Assembly (NCBI GenBank): GCA_033807775.1
Contig: CM066313.1
Coordinates: forward strand, 57,447,984-57,511,983
Source of the DNA: Saussurea involucrata
Lineage: Eukaryota > Streptophyta > Magnoliopsida > Asterales > Asteraceae
DNA: 64,000 bases
Reading direction: 5' to 3'
The position numbers and the translations under genes were made by a program. Below the pieces are notes generated by a model, which worked only from the letters and a program-made list of their open reading frames with translations, was not told the DNA's origin and searched no databases. The first letter of the stretch is position 1. Each line of letters begins with the position of its first letter. This document shows positions 21,001-33,077 of this stretch, one piece after another.

Positions 21001-22643
21001 AATGTCAAATTTTCACGGACCACAAGAGTCTCCAACATCTTTTCGATCAGAAGGAACTGAATATGAGGAAAAGAAGGTGGTTGGAGTTGGTAAATGATTA
21101 TGATTGTGAAATTTTATATCACCCAGGGAAAGCGAACGTGGTGGCAGATGCATTAAGTCGCCAAGAAAGGAGTGGAACGATAAAAGCAATATCGCTACGA
21201 GCTGAACTCCTTCCTAATATCTTTGACGAATTGTTGAAATGCCAAATAGATGCTAATCAGGAGGAGAGTTTGAAGTCAGAACGGTTGGTTGGGATATCAG
21301 CATTGCTTGGGAAAGATGACCGTGGGTTGTTGTGTATGGGAAACAGAATTTGGGTACCTCATTTGGGTGGATTACGGGATCGTGTACTACAAGAAGCTCA
21401 TCAATCTCGATTTTCTATTCATCCAGGTACAAATAAAATGTATAGAGATTTGAAACAATTCTATTGGTGGCCGGGAATGAAGAGTGTTGCTAAGTATGTG
21501 GAAGATTGCACTACCTGCAAGAAAGTAAAGATTGAGCATCAGAAACCGTTTGGCCAGTTACAACGTCTGGATATACCAATGTGGAAATGGGATCAGATCA
21601 CTACTGATTTCATTACCAAGTTGCCAAGAACTTCAAAGGGATTCGATTCTATCTGGGTGATTGTGGATAGATTAACTAAGTCTGCTCATTTCTTGCCGAT
21701 AAAAGAAACTGATTCCTTGGAACGTTTGGCTAAATTGTACATTAATGAAATAGTAAGTCGACATGGAGTTCCAATCTCAATTATTTCAGATCGAGATAGT
21801 CGTTTTACTTCTAGATTTTGGAGAAGCTTTCAAAAGGAGATGGGAACGCAGATAAAGTTGAGCACAGCATATCATCCACAGACTGATGGGCAGAGTGAAA
21901 GAACAATCCAGACTTTAGAAGATATGCTCCGGGCTTGTATAGTTGATTTTGGGGGATCATGGGATAAACATTTGCCTTTGATAGAATTCGCCTACAACAA
22001 CAGTTATCATTCTAGCATTCAGGCGGCACCGTTTGAAGTATTGTATGGTAGAAAATGCCGAACGCCTTTGTGTTGGAATGAAGTGGGAGAGAAGCAATTG
22101 GCAGGGCCAGAAATAGTACAGTTAACAGCAGATAAGATTATTCAGATTCGGGACAGATTGAAAACGGCCCAAGACAGACAGAAAAATTATGCAGATCGTC
22201 GCCGGAAACCGTTGGAGTTCCAAGTCGGAGAATTTGTGATGTTAAAAGTTTCGCCCTGGAAAGGAGTCATACGTTTTGGGAAACAAGGTAAACTCAGTCC
22301 GCGGTATATTGGTCCATTTGAAATTACGGAAAGAATTGGTGAAGTAGCTTACAGATTGAATCTTCCGTCAGAATTAAGCAGGATTCACAACGCGTTTCAT
22401 GTATCGAATTTTCGGAAGTGTTTAGTTACACCAGACCAAGCAGTCTCTCTACCAGATATTCAAGTGGACGAAAAGTTGAACTATGTGGAGGAATCGGAAG
22501 CGATAGTTGATCACAAGGTTAAAGTATTGAGGAATAAAGAGATTAGGCAGGTAAAGGTTCAGTGGAAACATCATAGGGGACAAGATGCGACATGGGAATC
22601 AGAATCGGAGATGAGATCCAAATACCCTCATCTGTTCTCTTAA
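18075..22643 (+). CDS. Element A gag-pol polyprotein (one in-frame stop at 19398-19400)
   Basis: About 1520 codons in one frame. Gag domain at residues about 95-290 (WLKEIEAIFKTCKC, GDALYWWEAHT, FLEKSRFAGYYV). Cys/His knuckles CPRCNRYHQGNC, CFKCGKTGHVVKDC and CFLCNSPDHLQSDC at about 340-380. Protease site LFDSGAN ends at the TGA. RT: YSKIDLRSGYHQL and VFIDDILIYS (about 20391). RNase H: YSDASKLGLGCVL and FTDHKSLQHLF. Integrase: H2C2 finger (HPGTNKMYRDLKQFYWWPGM ... CTTCKKVK), D in TTDFITKL, D in ISDRDSRFTS, E in TDGQSERTIQ. Chromodomain-like C-terminus (VKVQWKHHRGQDATWESESEM). The stop replaces a sense codon in an otherwise open frame; a C-to-T change in a CGA codon would explain it. One odd residue: FGLTNALAAF where P is usual in place of L. 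Made in the cytoplasm; integrase acts on chromatin. Confidence 0.93.
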
Positions 22644-22668
22644 CTGAATTCCGGGACGGAATTCTTTT

Positions 22669-22681
22669 AAGGGGGAGATGT
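22669..22681 (+). other. Polypurine tract of element A
   Basis: AAGGGGGAGATGT immediately before the 3' LTR start TGTAATAACC. Confidence 0.88.
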
Positions 22682-24338
22682 TGTAATAACCAGGTATTTT
22701 TATTTAATTTAAAATTTGGAATTTCATAAGTTTTGTGTTAGTATTTTATGGAGTTAGAAGTAAAGGAGTAAGTTTTAATTTTTATTTGGAAGTTTGGGGT
22801 TAAATCTTGCCATTTGAGATAAGTTTAGGGTGGGTATGGTCTTTTTGTCCAAACTAAATCCCACCACCGCCTAGTACATCATTAGAAGAATGATGTCTTC
22901 ATTCTTAAGGAAAAAACCAAAAATATCCTAGTGTAGTGTGTGTGTGTTTTCGGTGTTGAGAGAAAAAGAGAAAGAAATCGAAAGAAAAGAAGAAGAAAGA
23001 AATCAAGAGGTTTTTGCAGTGAATTAAGGACTAAGCTGAAGTAATCCAGGTAACAAATTCATCCTTGAGTATGTGTTTAATTCTTTAATAGTGTTCTTGA
23101 AGTTATTAGTTAAATTCTTGGTGGGTTTTGTTAAAAATAGATGTTTTGGGAAATTTGAGTATAAGGATAGGTTATGTTTATGGTCTTAAACATATCTGCA
23201 TCTTTATAGCATTATGCATAGATTAAAAGTACAAATTCTGGGTTTTAGGATGAAACAGTGAACTGTGACATTCATCGAAGTCGCAATAGAGGACTGCGAC
23301 ATTCAACGAAGTCGCAATGGTCGATTGCGATTTGAGCTTGAAGTCGCAATGGTCGTTTGCGACTTGGATTGAAATAGCAGTAGTTGATTGCGATTTGGGT
23401 TTGAAATCGCAGTAGTTGATTGCGATTTGGGTTTGGAATCGCAGTAGTTGATTGCGACTTAGGGTGAAGTCGCAATAGTGGGTTGCGATTTCGGGGGTGA
23501 AGTCGCAGTAAGAGGTTGCGACTTTGTACTATTCATCACGGTTGCGACTTGTACTGTTCATTGCGATTTCATGTTATTTTGGGTTGCGACTTGAGTTGAG
23601 GATTTCGTAAGTTTAGTTTTAAGAAGAAATACTTGTTATTTTTGTGATTTCAGATTCTGTGAAGGGTGGAAATACGTGACATTAAATTGGGAAAACTTTT
23701 GTGATAAACATTTCAGGTGAGTTTTACTTTAAAAAGTATTTTACTGGAATATCTTTTGTGATTAACAAATGTTTGATAATGTGTATGAATATGTCATACG
23801 TGAGTAATTATAATATATTGAGATATTATAATTACGTGAGTATTATATGAAAATATAATACGTGGCCGGGCTTAGGACCGGTGTGATAAATTGGCTCGCA
23901 ACCAATTGTTATTGGCCATTGGTGGAGGGATAAGGTGGTATGTGAAAGGTATGTTGTGTGAATTGTAATTGGTATTATTTTACGTGTGATGTATATGTAT
24001 TTATATAAAAGAGTGTTTTTATATAAATGAATTTTAATGATATAAAAATGTCAGGGATTTACTCACTAGACCCATAGGTCTAACCCTCATTTTCTGTTTT
24101 AAAATTTTGTATTCCAGGTGACGCAATGAATAAGAGCAAGTGAATAGAATCTTTGATGGATGTTTTTGTACTTTAAGTTTTATTGTTATTACTATGTAAT
24201 CTAAAGTGAATTAAGTTTGTGTTGAAAATTTTATATTATTCAGACTTTGGGGACCGAATGTGAATTATGAAGTACTCTGTTGTAAACATGTTATGAATTA
24301 TATGATATATGTATGTTTTGGATATGTGGGATGTTACA
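22682..24338 (+). repeat. Element A 3' LTR
   Basis: Same length (1657 bp) as the 5' LTR with about 13 single-base differences, several of them clustered near 22840-22985. Followed by the target duplication ACAGG at 24339-24343. Confidence 0.95.
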
Positions 24339-24561
24339 ACAGGCTCCCGAGACTTCTACTATACCACCTACATCTCTTCAACAACCAACAACTTCTTATC
24401 ATCCTCCTCCTCCACAGCAACAAATCCGATGGGAGAAGATCATGATCCTTATTCCTCACCTGGAGGAATCACTAAAGAAGCTCTATGTTCACATGTTACA
24501 CCCTATCGAGACAACATTCTGCCTTGGGATTTCCCATTTCGACAAGAAGTTCAAGGGTTAA
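24339..24561 (+). pseudogene. aORF of element B2 continued after element A, truncated
   Basis: Resumes the linker interrupted at 16157 and reads PPPPQQQIRWEKIMILIPHLEESLKKLYVHML, matching 600-700 in the first copy (IPHLEESLKKLFVH). After about CLGI the homology jumps into the LTR; the C-terminal domain, polypurine tract and first 30 or so LTR bases are deleted. A stop occurs at 24559-24561. Confidence 0.8.
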
Positions 24562-24799
24562 ACTGTTATTCTTTATTTTGAGCCTTAATGTGTAACGGGC
24601 CATGGGCTTGAATGATGTGGGCCCATGGTATATAACGTGTGTTAGCCTTAGAAAATTAGGCTAGTTGTCATATTACACTTTCAAATGTATTGTAATTCTC
24701 TCTGTTGAATGAAAGTGAATTAGATGACCAATTGAAATCATACGGTTTGTTCACATCTATTGATTTCTACTGTTCGTTTGCACTAATCTGGAACTCACA
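24547..24799 (+). repeat. Family-B LTR, copy 3, 5'-truncated
   Basis: Matches LTR copy 1 from AAGTTCAAGGGTT (equivalent of 1528-1540) to its end, CTCACA at 24799. It contains the GGGCCATGGGC ... GGGCCCATGG inverted repeat and TATATAA. It is the most diverged of the three. The next bases ATAAG belong to a family-C gag, so this is the right edge of the B array inside C1; the expected duplicate ATAAG at the left edge would lie outside the window. Confidence 0.8.
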
Positions 24800-26238
24800 A
24801 TAAGGCCACTGCTACCTGTTTTAACTGTGAAAAAGTAGGACACTTTGCTAGTGAATGCAGGTCAATGAAAGTCTTCAGACCCTCATCTTCTTCTTTCAAG
24901 AAAACCTCTAACCCCAAGGCTAGAGATGACAAGTACAAGAAGCTGAAAGAAAAATATGCAAAGATGAAAAGCTTTAAGAAGAAAGGCAAAGGAATGATCG
25001 CTGAAGATCATGGCTGGGCTCTTTCTGATGAAGAATCATCTTACTCTGAAGATGATGATGAGGCCAATCTTTGCCTTATGGCCAAAATAGAAGAAGAGGA
25101 AGAACAAGCTGAAATTCCCTCTACTTCTACCTCCACCTCTCAGGTATCAAACTCTCTCACCGATACTCAAACTTCAGCCCTCAGTGACATCGACAGACGT
25201 CGAACCGTCGATCTTTTGACTGTTGATATATATGATGCCATGAATGGCAAGACCAAAGCTGAAAAATTAAATATTGATTTTACTGAACAACTTAAGAATT
25301 GTCACTTAGAAATTCAAAAGCTTTCTAAAATAGAAGAAAATCTAAAAGATCAGGTCTATATAAATCAAATCATTCATATCGAGCGAGAAGATGATGTCGT
25401 TGCATTAAAGGTTGAAAAGGCTATTGTTGAAGGATGGTGTAAATCCTCAACAATGATCACTAAGATATTAAGTGCTCAGATTCCCCTGAGTGACAAAAGT
25501 GATCTTGGTTATAAACTTGATGCTAAAGAACCAACCACTGATCGTTCCGTGCTTAAGTTTGGAATGTTCGTGTCATCTATCCCTGACACCTCCTCGTCTC
25601 AGTGTTCCTCTTGTAAAACTCCCATTCCTGAGGAAACCTCTACCTCAAGTTCTAAACTGAAAGGTAAAGAGAAAATTATTTTCCAAAAACCTCAGAAGGG
25701 TACCAAAGTACCAAAGCTGAAGAATGTTAAATGTTCAGCTAATCAATCCTCAACTTATATGGATAAGATTAATGAGCATGCTCAGCGATCAATTCCTAGG
25801 ATTAGGATTAATTTCTTAGCTAAGAATATTGATGAACCTAAGGTTCCTCCAAGATCTGATGCTAAAGGTATTCTTGGTATTGGCCCTGCTCATTTAAAAA
25901 TTTCGGCTAAGCATGCAAATGGTCCTAAAGCTACTTTTAGCTATAAGAAATGTTATCACTGTGGACTTACCGATCACATTGCTAGTAAGTGCCCCACAGC
26001 TAACAAGGCTGAAAAATTAGCCAAGGTAAAGAAGGATGCCCCCAAGGCAAAGAAGACCAATCCTGGTGCAAATCAGGTTAAGGTAAAACCAACCACTGAG
26101 GTTAAGAAATTAACCAAAGTGAAGACTAGTTCTGAAGCTGAACCTTCTAATGCTACGAAGACTGCTGAACCTTCCATATCCTCTACCACCACTGACAAAT
26201 GCGGACCCATAGTGAAATGGGTGCCCAAGTCAAACTAA
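24800..26238 (+). pseudogene. gag of element C1, C-terminal part
   Basis: Starts in mid-gene where the B array was inserted. Reads CCHC knuckle CFNCEKVGHFASEC (about 24817-24858), Lys-rich segment, acidic Ser/Glu-rich segment, coiled coil (AEKLNIDFTEQLKNCHLEIQ), and a second CCHC knuckle CYHCGLTDHIASKC near 25951-25992, then a Lys/Pro tail ending KWVPKSN-stop (26236-26238). Two knuckles separated by about 370 residues is unusual for copia gag and is shared by C2 and C3. The N-terminal capsid part is expected left of the window. Confidence 0.82.
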
Positions 26239-26254
26239 TCTCCTTTGTTTGCAG
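26236..26254 (+). promoter_or_regulatory. Candidate 3' splice site at the gag/protease boundary (C1)
   Basis: AACTAATCTCCTTTGTTTGCAG: stop TAA in a CTAAT branch-point match, pyrimidine tract, AG at 26254; spacer 19 nt. The protease frame is shifted relative to gag here. A donor-like AAG|GTAAAG at 26025/26026 would give a 229-nt intron joining gag and protease in frame (both phase 0). Confidence 0.45.
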
Positions 26255-26395
26255 GTCCTGAAGGGTATCTGGTATCTCGATAGCGGATGCTCTAGACATA
26301 TAACTGGCAAAAAGAACCTGCTCGCTGAATATAAGGAAGAGAGAGGTCCCTTAGTGACCTTTGGTGGAAATGGAAAAGGCTATACCCCCCGAGGG
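26255..26395 (+). pseudogene. Protease start of element C1, interrupted by element D
   Basis: LKGIWYLDSGCSRHITGKKN is the copia protease site (D-S-G). The frame continues to GGNGKGYTPRG and is cut by D after GAGGG at 26391-26395. It resumes at 33930. The C run at 26385-26390 is three bases longer than in C3, which keeps the frame. Confidence 0.85.
26391..26395 (+). repeat. Target site duplication of element D, left copy
   Basis: GAGGG before TGTTGGTTATATG; repeated at 33930-33934 after the 3' LTR. Confidence 0.93.
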
Positions 26396-27255
26396 TGTTG
26401 GTTATATGTGCTCAAGAATGATTATAAAATAATATTGCCGGTAATATATGATCCTATAGGGTCAGACCAAAAAGCAAGTAGACACCGAATTAATGTTTAT
26501 ATGAATTTGATTCTTGATAAATATTATTAATTCTAAAATATTATTGAATATGATCCATAATATTTGATGCAAATAAAGATTCTTGTTTATTAAATATGAC
26601 GAGTTCATATTTAACTAGAAGTTAAAAGGAGGGACTATATGTAATAAGTTTAAATAGTTAAAATAAAGATTTTAACTAATTTAAACTAAAGGGGGCTTAA
26701 GTAAAAATTTGCATGAAAGGCTCAAACATCATTGGACCCTTTTGTGGTCCAATAGAAATGCTTATGTGGTCATGTGATTTTGAATAAGCATGAGAGAATA
26801 CTTGGAAATAACAAATCACTTGAATTTGGTTCTCTCTCTCTCCCTCCTCCCTACCTTCGGCCGAAACACACACAAAAGTATGGTTTTGCGTTTTGGCTAT
26901 TCAAGTCTATTGTAGACTTGATTAAAAGCTTCATTCTTGCATCAAGTAAGAAGAGGAACTAGCATTCCGGAAGGTGTCGATGCTTGTGGTGGATACCGAT
27001 AGAGAGGAGCTACTTTGGTCTTTCTTGCCATCTTCAACAACATCCATTTTTGGTTTGATCAAAGTCTTCAAAGGTTGTAATCTTGAACTCTCTTGCTATA
27101 TTATTTATTTATCTTTTCTTGCATGTAACAAGATCCTTGGTGGGAATAAAATGGTTTTATGTTTTTGTTCAAATATTTTATTTTGCTTCCGTTGCGTAAT
27201 ATTTTTATCTCTTATGAGTTTTTGAAACCCATGTTTTGAACATAAAATCCCAACA
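26396..27255 (+). repeat. Element D 5' LTR
   Basis: TGTTGGTTATATG ... AAAATCCCAACA. AT-rich, no gene; the short open frames inside (26774-27225) also exist in the 3' LTR and show no known motif. An (TC)n stretch lies at about 26831-26846. Confidence 0.93.
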
Positions 27256-27257
27256 AG

Positions 27258-27270
27258 TGGTATCAGAGCC
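27258..27270 (+). other. Primer-binding site of element D (tRNA-iMet)
   Basis: TGGTATCAGAGCC two bases after the LTR end. Confidence 0.9.
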
Positions 27271-29063
27271 TATGTTATAATGCATGATTAGATAATAAGT
27301 TTTATTTGGATAAAACTTGGTTTTTGGAAGCCATAGGTAAATTTTCATTTTGTATGAAAAGTTCATGCATGACTTCTTTGGCAACTTGCTTGTGCTAGTT
27401 TTATATTTTATGTAACAAAATTTTCACATTCATTTTTGTTACATAAAGGTTGCCTTAGAAAAACAAAGTGTTGTTTTTAATTATGTTATTTATGAGAAAT
27501 ATGTGCATAAACAAGCCATGGACCAATATGTTGGTTGTTGTGTTGTTCTTTTTAAATTTGTTTATATTTTCTATTATTATTCATGTTGGTTTGTAATAGT
27601 AAATAGGTTTTATTATTTCATGTTCTTTTGTTCATTTTGTAAGTATTAGATTAGTTATTAGAACTGGTTTTTATTTGTAAAATGTAATAAAAATGAAGAC
27701 CAACATGGAGCTTGAAGATGGAACTTGATGTCTTTTTTGCATGGAGATGCTAAAGCAAGTGGGAGCTTGAAGTTTTATTTTATTTTTTTGTCCCTTAGGA
27801 ATGGACTTGGCATTTCTTGTTTTGGCTCACAAGAAATGTCATTAGAGATGACTTTGTTTTATGCACATTCTTTTGCATGTTGTGGTGGCTTATGTTTTTA
27901 CTTTATTTGCTTTAAAATATAGGATATTTTACAAACTAGTAAAGAACATAAAATTTGTTCAAACACGCTTAATTAAAAATTGTTTAAAGTTGAAGCGACA
28001 AATTGTAAAATTAGATTATAAATGAACCAAGTTTTAAAATAGAGATTCTAAATCAACCAATATTTAAAATGGAGATTTTAAATCAATGACATGCAAATTG
28101 GTTCAAATACGTTTTATATAAAATTGTTTATTTAAAAACGACGTAACTTTAAAATTGGATTTTAATTGAACCAAATTATTTAAAATGAAGATTTTAAATT
28201 TTTTCATTTTGAGAAATAGTTTATTTTTCTTAAAAATAGTACCTTGATTATTGGATGCATGCAATAATGTAGTACTATGAGTTTTAAGACTAAAATTGTG
28301 TTTTTGAATTTTATGAAAAGAGTTTAAATGGAGATTTCAAAACTCATACAAACTCATAGTCTAAATAATAAAAATGTTTACTAAGAGACTATAAGTGGTT
28401 CTTAAAGTGATCAAACTCAAACGTTAATATATATGATATTAATAATTGACCACAAACAATTAGTTGATAAAATAAAGATTTTAATTAACAGAGTACCATG
28501 TATTATTGGTTACATGCAATAACACATGATACTAAAATATTTCACTGATATAAATCCCTTTCAAAATGCAAGTCTATGCCGTCCTTTTGAGAAACACTCA
28601 ATACGTCACTATAACACCCTTGTGGGATAAAGGTCACCTAACCACTTGGATTGTCTTGAGATGGATGAGGTGATTCTTATGTCCTTGTGGGAAAAAGGTC
28701 ACATAACCGCACGGAAGTGAGTTTCACACATTGTTTCAAGTAGGATGACTTGATTGGGAATCTTTTGTGATAAATGTCACCTAAGCATTAGAAACCCAAT
28801 GCATAGATGGGATCAAACATGCCAATTAACAAACGTTGTTAAGGATCCCATAAAACTAGGAATTACATTTGGATGTAATTGGTAAACGTTACCTACCTTG
28901 TTGGATTAAATGGACGGGATAAAGGTCACCTAACCGTTTCATTTGTTTTGCAACGTTGGATCCTAGATTTTATGCAAATTAATGTTTTTAGAAAACTAAA
29001 GGGTAATTAATTTGCTAAAAATTAATAATGAAAATACTATATTAACTTTGTTAAATTTTGTAG
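27271..29063 (+). other. Long AT-rich leader of element D with imperfect repeats
   Basis: No gene seen in 1.8 kb. A motif GGGATAAAGGTCACCTAACC occurs at about 28625 and 28917, with variants near 28689 and 28767. Further upstream there are repeated TTAAAATGGAGATTTTAAAT-like segments (about 28040-28200). Confidence 0.6.
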
Positions 29064-29740
29064 ATGGCCCAAAATGCAAACACTACGATTGACACATCCC
29101 TGAGAGTTTTTCTTAACTAAGAAAAGTTAAACACTCAGAACTTCCCGATTTGGTTTCAAAAATTGAGACACGTTCTCAGACGTGAAAACAAATCATACGT
29201 ACTTATCGTACCTCTTCCTCAGGAACCTCCTCTTACCTCCACATAAACTTACAATGCTTGGTTGAAATATAATGATGAGTCAATCAACATATCATGCCTT
29301 ATGCTTAAAACTATGGATCCACCCTTACGGGAAAGAGTGGAGATATTCTCATATACGGCATATGAGATGATAAACTACTTAGGGGAGCTTCATGAAAGAT
29401 ATGTGTTCTCTGAACGCTTGAGAACTCTTCAGGCACTTTTTAGAACTAAGATGGAGGAAGGCCAAGATGTAACCACACATGTTTAGAGGATAAGGACACA
29501 CCTTGACTATTTGGATAAACTTGGTCATCCTTATCCCGAGATGCTGGCCGTAGATGTGATCCTCAGATCCTTGACCCAAATTTTTTGATGTTTTAATCAA
29601 TAACTTGGGCCGTCGGAATTTTTCAGTCCCAGAATTGCATACGATGCTAGAGACTGTTGAGAGAAATCTTTCCATGGTAATAGTTACATGTGGTAGATGT
29701 GGCAACATTGGTCATGGAAGAAGAGATTGTCCTCTGTGAT
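29064..29740 (+). pseudogene. gag remnant of element D
   Basis: MAQNANTTIDTSLRVFLN opens the frame, then a stop. Recognisable copia gag stretches follow: FPIWFQKLRHVLRRENKSYV, ISCLMLKTMDPPLRERVEIF, ERLRTLQALFRTKMEEGQDV, LDYLDKLGHPYPEMLAVDVIL. A CGRCGNIGHGRRDC-like zinc knuckle remains at about 29695-29737. At least five stops or frameshifts. Confidence 0.78.
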
Positions 29741-31084
29741 ATGGAAGTTTTCTAACGAAGGAAAGTCCTTCAGGTATCTATATTTTAGATAGAACTTTTA
29801 CCTTTCTATTTTGCACTTGTATATTTGATACTAAGTGTAGAACTCACTTTTGTAATATGTTACAGATGATCAAGAAAGGTAAGTGACTGAATGACAAGCA
29901 AAATGGTGATCCATATAAGCAAGGAAGCAAGATTGCGTACCAAGCTTATAGGAGATTTTATTATGAAACCATATGGCTTGTATTGTTAAACAAGTTTGTT
30001 TCGAACAATGTTTAAATTTAGTTTGACTAAATTATTATTTTTCAGTCACATGTTTGTTGATTGAATGAAATTCACTTAACCGTTTTGGAAACGATTATAT
30101 TCATATTCAAAAATGAATTATTCCATTTCGAGAACTAGTCCTCTAAATTGAAAAATAAAGTGAATCTCAAAAGCTTTCTAAAACATAGTTCTATATAAAC
30201 ACCATAAGACTCAAATGTGATTTGAATCAAGTCTACACATGAAATAGTCAACTTAATCAAGTAAAATTAAACGCATATCTCAACTTCAAAAGTGTGGTAA
30301 TTTTTAAGGCAAATGAGAATGTTTCATTTGATATATGCGATCTTTGATAAGTTGAATATAGCTCCTTTCTCTAGTTATAGAAAAGGAGAAAAAGTTTTTG
30401 TTAGAATTGATACATGTGTATATGGTTTTTCAAAACCAAGTCTAGATATGGTGATAGATAATACAATATCTTCACTGGCGATTTCAAACGTTGAAGTTTA
30501 TGAAACATGAGCATTTGATATGATTCAAGTTGTTTCAAAGTGAAGGTTAAGAAAACAACTCAACAGGACCATTAAAGTCTTTTCTGATATAGGAGGATAG
30601 TAACTAAACCAAGAACTCTTGGATCATCTTAGAAATTGTGTATATCCGAAAGGATGAACCGAACCTTATTAAATATGGTTCGCTCTATGATGAGTAGAAG
30701 TACTATTCCTATATCAATTCGGAATTCTTCCCTAGTTACTGAAAACCATATTTTATGATAACAACCAAAAGGTAGACAAGACACCTTATAAGATTTCGTA
30801 TGAAAGTTTTTCATCCTTAATCATAGTTGAAGGTGTGGGTTTAATGGGCAAGGCAAATGGGAGATTTAAGGAACTTGAAGGGAATCAAGAACCTCATAAC
30901 CTAATGCAATTATTGGTTGGCACTAGTTATCAAACAAAAGTTGTTGAAACTGAGCAATTTGATTGATCAGAAACTTAGTAAAAACACCAAGTGTTCGCAA
31001 ATCTAGTGGAATCATTCAGAAATCCGAGAAATATCGATTTCTCATGTCTAATGAAGAATGATGTATGATAGGTTTCTAGTAAGC
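29741..31084 (+). pseudogene. Integrase-region remnant of element D
   Basis: Mostly unrecognisable. At about 30675-30810 the codons MVRSMMSRSTIP and KVDKTPYKI match the end of a copia integrase core, where MVRSMM and KTPYEL-type motifs are usual. Protease and the catalytic integrase residues were not found. Frames are broken throughout. Confidence 0.5.
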
Positions 31085-32250
31085 CCATCAACTACTAAAG
31101 TGCTATGTCAGATTCTAAATCTGATGAGTGGCTTAGAGTCATGAACACTGAGATGCAATCCATTCATGGATCAATACAAGTATCACCAAGCTGGAATCTT
31201 CATTTTGACAGGAAAATTAAAAGTTTTAATTTTCACCAAAATAAAAGATGACTCATGCATTTACTAAGAGGCTAGTGGGAGCGCAGTAAAATTCCTAATG
31301 TTGTATGTGCAAGACATACTAGTATTTGGAAATTAACTTTCTGACTTAGCAAAACATCATGTTTTGGCTCGGACAGTATTTCCTTAATAGAAGACTTAGA
31401 AAGGGCTAATTTTGTTCTTGAAATAAAGATCTTTAAAGTTAGATCAAGACGACTTATAGTTTTAAGTCAAAGTGCATATGTTGACATTATCTTGAAAGGT
31501 TCAAGATGCAAGGCTCTAAAGGTAGTTTCTTGCAAGTATGATATGACATCATTTTGAACATGTCCAAATGTTCTAGCACAAAGGCTGAGCTAGATAAAAT
31601 GATTGGTATTCCATATGCTTCGGCAATTCGATCTATCATATATGCCATGACATGCACTAGATCGAGTGTATCATAATGCTTTAGAGCATTAGAAGAAGAT
31701 ACCAACGGAATACGAGGAAAGGTCATTGGATGACTATAAAGAACAATTTAAGGTACTTACGAAAAACCAAGGAAGTGTTCCTTAACTGAGGGTTGGAAGA
31801 AAATCATAGTAAAATGTTACACTGATGATAGCTTCTATAAAGATCGAGAAAGTTCTCGACCATAAAAGGGGAATGTCTTCATTAAGAATGAAGAAGTAGT
31901 TCGTTTGAAAAGGTTCCAAGCGAAGGTAAAATTGCATAATACACTACAAAATAAGAATACACTGCTGCTTTAGAAGCTGCAAAAGAAAGATTCTTGGATG
32001 AAAGAGTTCATTGAAAAGCTAGGTAGATGCCTCCCATTAGAAATCTTTTGTGAGAATGTGGGTGTCATTACGCAAGCTAAAGGACCCGATGTCGCATCAG
32101 AGTACCAAGCATCTACTCCAAACATTTAACTATATTCGGAATAAAGTTAAAAGTGGAGATGTTAGTATTCACAAAGTTCACACAAATCAAGTTTTATTTT
32201 GAAAGGACCCATTCACAAAGTTCCTTTCATAAGCCAAGCTTGAAGTGTCA
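31085..32250 (+). pseudogene. RT and RNase H remnants of element D
   Basis: Recognisable pieces in several frames: SKSDEWLRVMNTEMQSI (about 31112), LYVQDILVFGN (about 31300, a changed YVDD box), SQSAYVDIILKGS (about 31464), HWMTIKNNLRYLRKTKEVF (about 31727) and EHRTI-like RNase H pieces to about 32230. Most of the RT fingers and palm is deleted between 31185 and 31260. All of it is non-functional. Confidence 0.65.
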
Positions 32251-33077
32251 TGTTTGAGCTATAGGACTTCGTTTTTCTAGTGATGGGATTTGATTTGGAT
32301 TTAGTATTTGGGTATTGGAACAAATTAAGCAACAAGTATAGTATATAGTTAGATATATAGGATATGATCTTTTTCATACTCGTTGTGTTCTATACTAGCA
32401 TGTTTAATCCTTGAATAAACCAGTTATTCTAAATGTCCATAGTCGATCATAGTTGTGGGAACAACCATGAAGTAAGACTAATATGAATTGAATTGGTTGA
32501 CTTTTAAGAGTAAAAGTGGCAAAGTGTTGCAACCAAGTTCATAGGTACTTGTTAGGGAACAAGTATTGGACCAGACCCGCTTCAAGAATCACTTCATGGA
32601 CCATCGTCGTAAGTGAGTCTTGAATAAAGGTAGTATCTTTGTATCCTTCGACCTGAGATGCATATTAGGGACTTGAGTGTTGGGAGTACTGTCCTTTGAT
32701 ATGGTTAAACGCTGATCTTTAACAAGGCAGTTATAAAGGCCATCATTAGGTATAGTATGAACTACATAAGAGGCGTATGTATTCAAGAGGGGATTTGTTC
32801 CTCTAAATAATTTAAGAGTGAGACATCTAAGGCGCCTTACCAAAAGTTGAACAACAGATGAGAATGATAGCGATCCATGTCTCAAGTTCAACATGATGTC
32901 CGAACAAAGGGATAACTGATACCACACCTTATACATTAATTGAAGCTATGAGCTTGTGGGAATTAGATGTTGTTGAATGGCACTTACAGTCATACATTGC
33001 TGGGGGCAGTGAGATGTTGCTAGACGTCCACCACTGTTTATATCATTCTATAATGCAATCTTGAGCAAGTGGGGTAT
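32251..33077 (+). other. 3' untranslated region of element D
   Basis: No coding sequence recognised. It ends with CAAGTGGGGTAT before the LTR, a weak polypurine tract. Confidence 0.5.

Larger units (their letters stand above)
16157..24338 (+). mobile_element. Element A: nearly intact Ty3/gypsy chromovirus (Tekay/Del-like)
   Basis: 8182 bp with two LTRs of 1657 bp, perfect ACAGG target duplication, tRNA-iMet primer site, polypurine tract and one long gag-pol frame with a chromodomain. By eye I count about 13 substitutions and no indel between the LTRs (about 99.2 percent identity), so insertion is recent. Only one inactivating change is seen: TGA at 19398-19400 between gag and protease. It is inserted in the B2 aORF. 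Clade assignment rests on the GRKCRTPLCW integrase signature, the single gag-pol frame and the C-terminal chromodomain. Confidence 0.95.

Noticed and set aside
26774..27225. Open frames in the element D LTR
   Set aside because: AT-rich LTR sequence repeated at 33391-33899 with frame changes; no motif, not conserved between the two LTRs.
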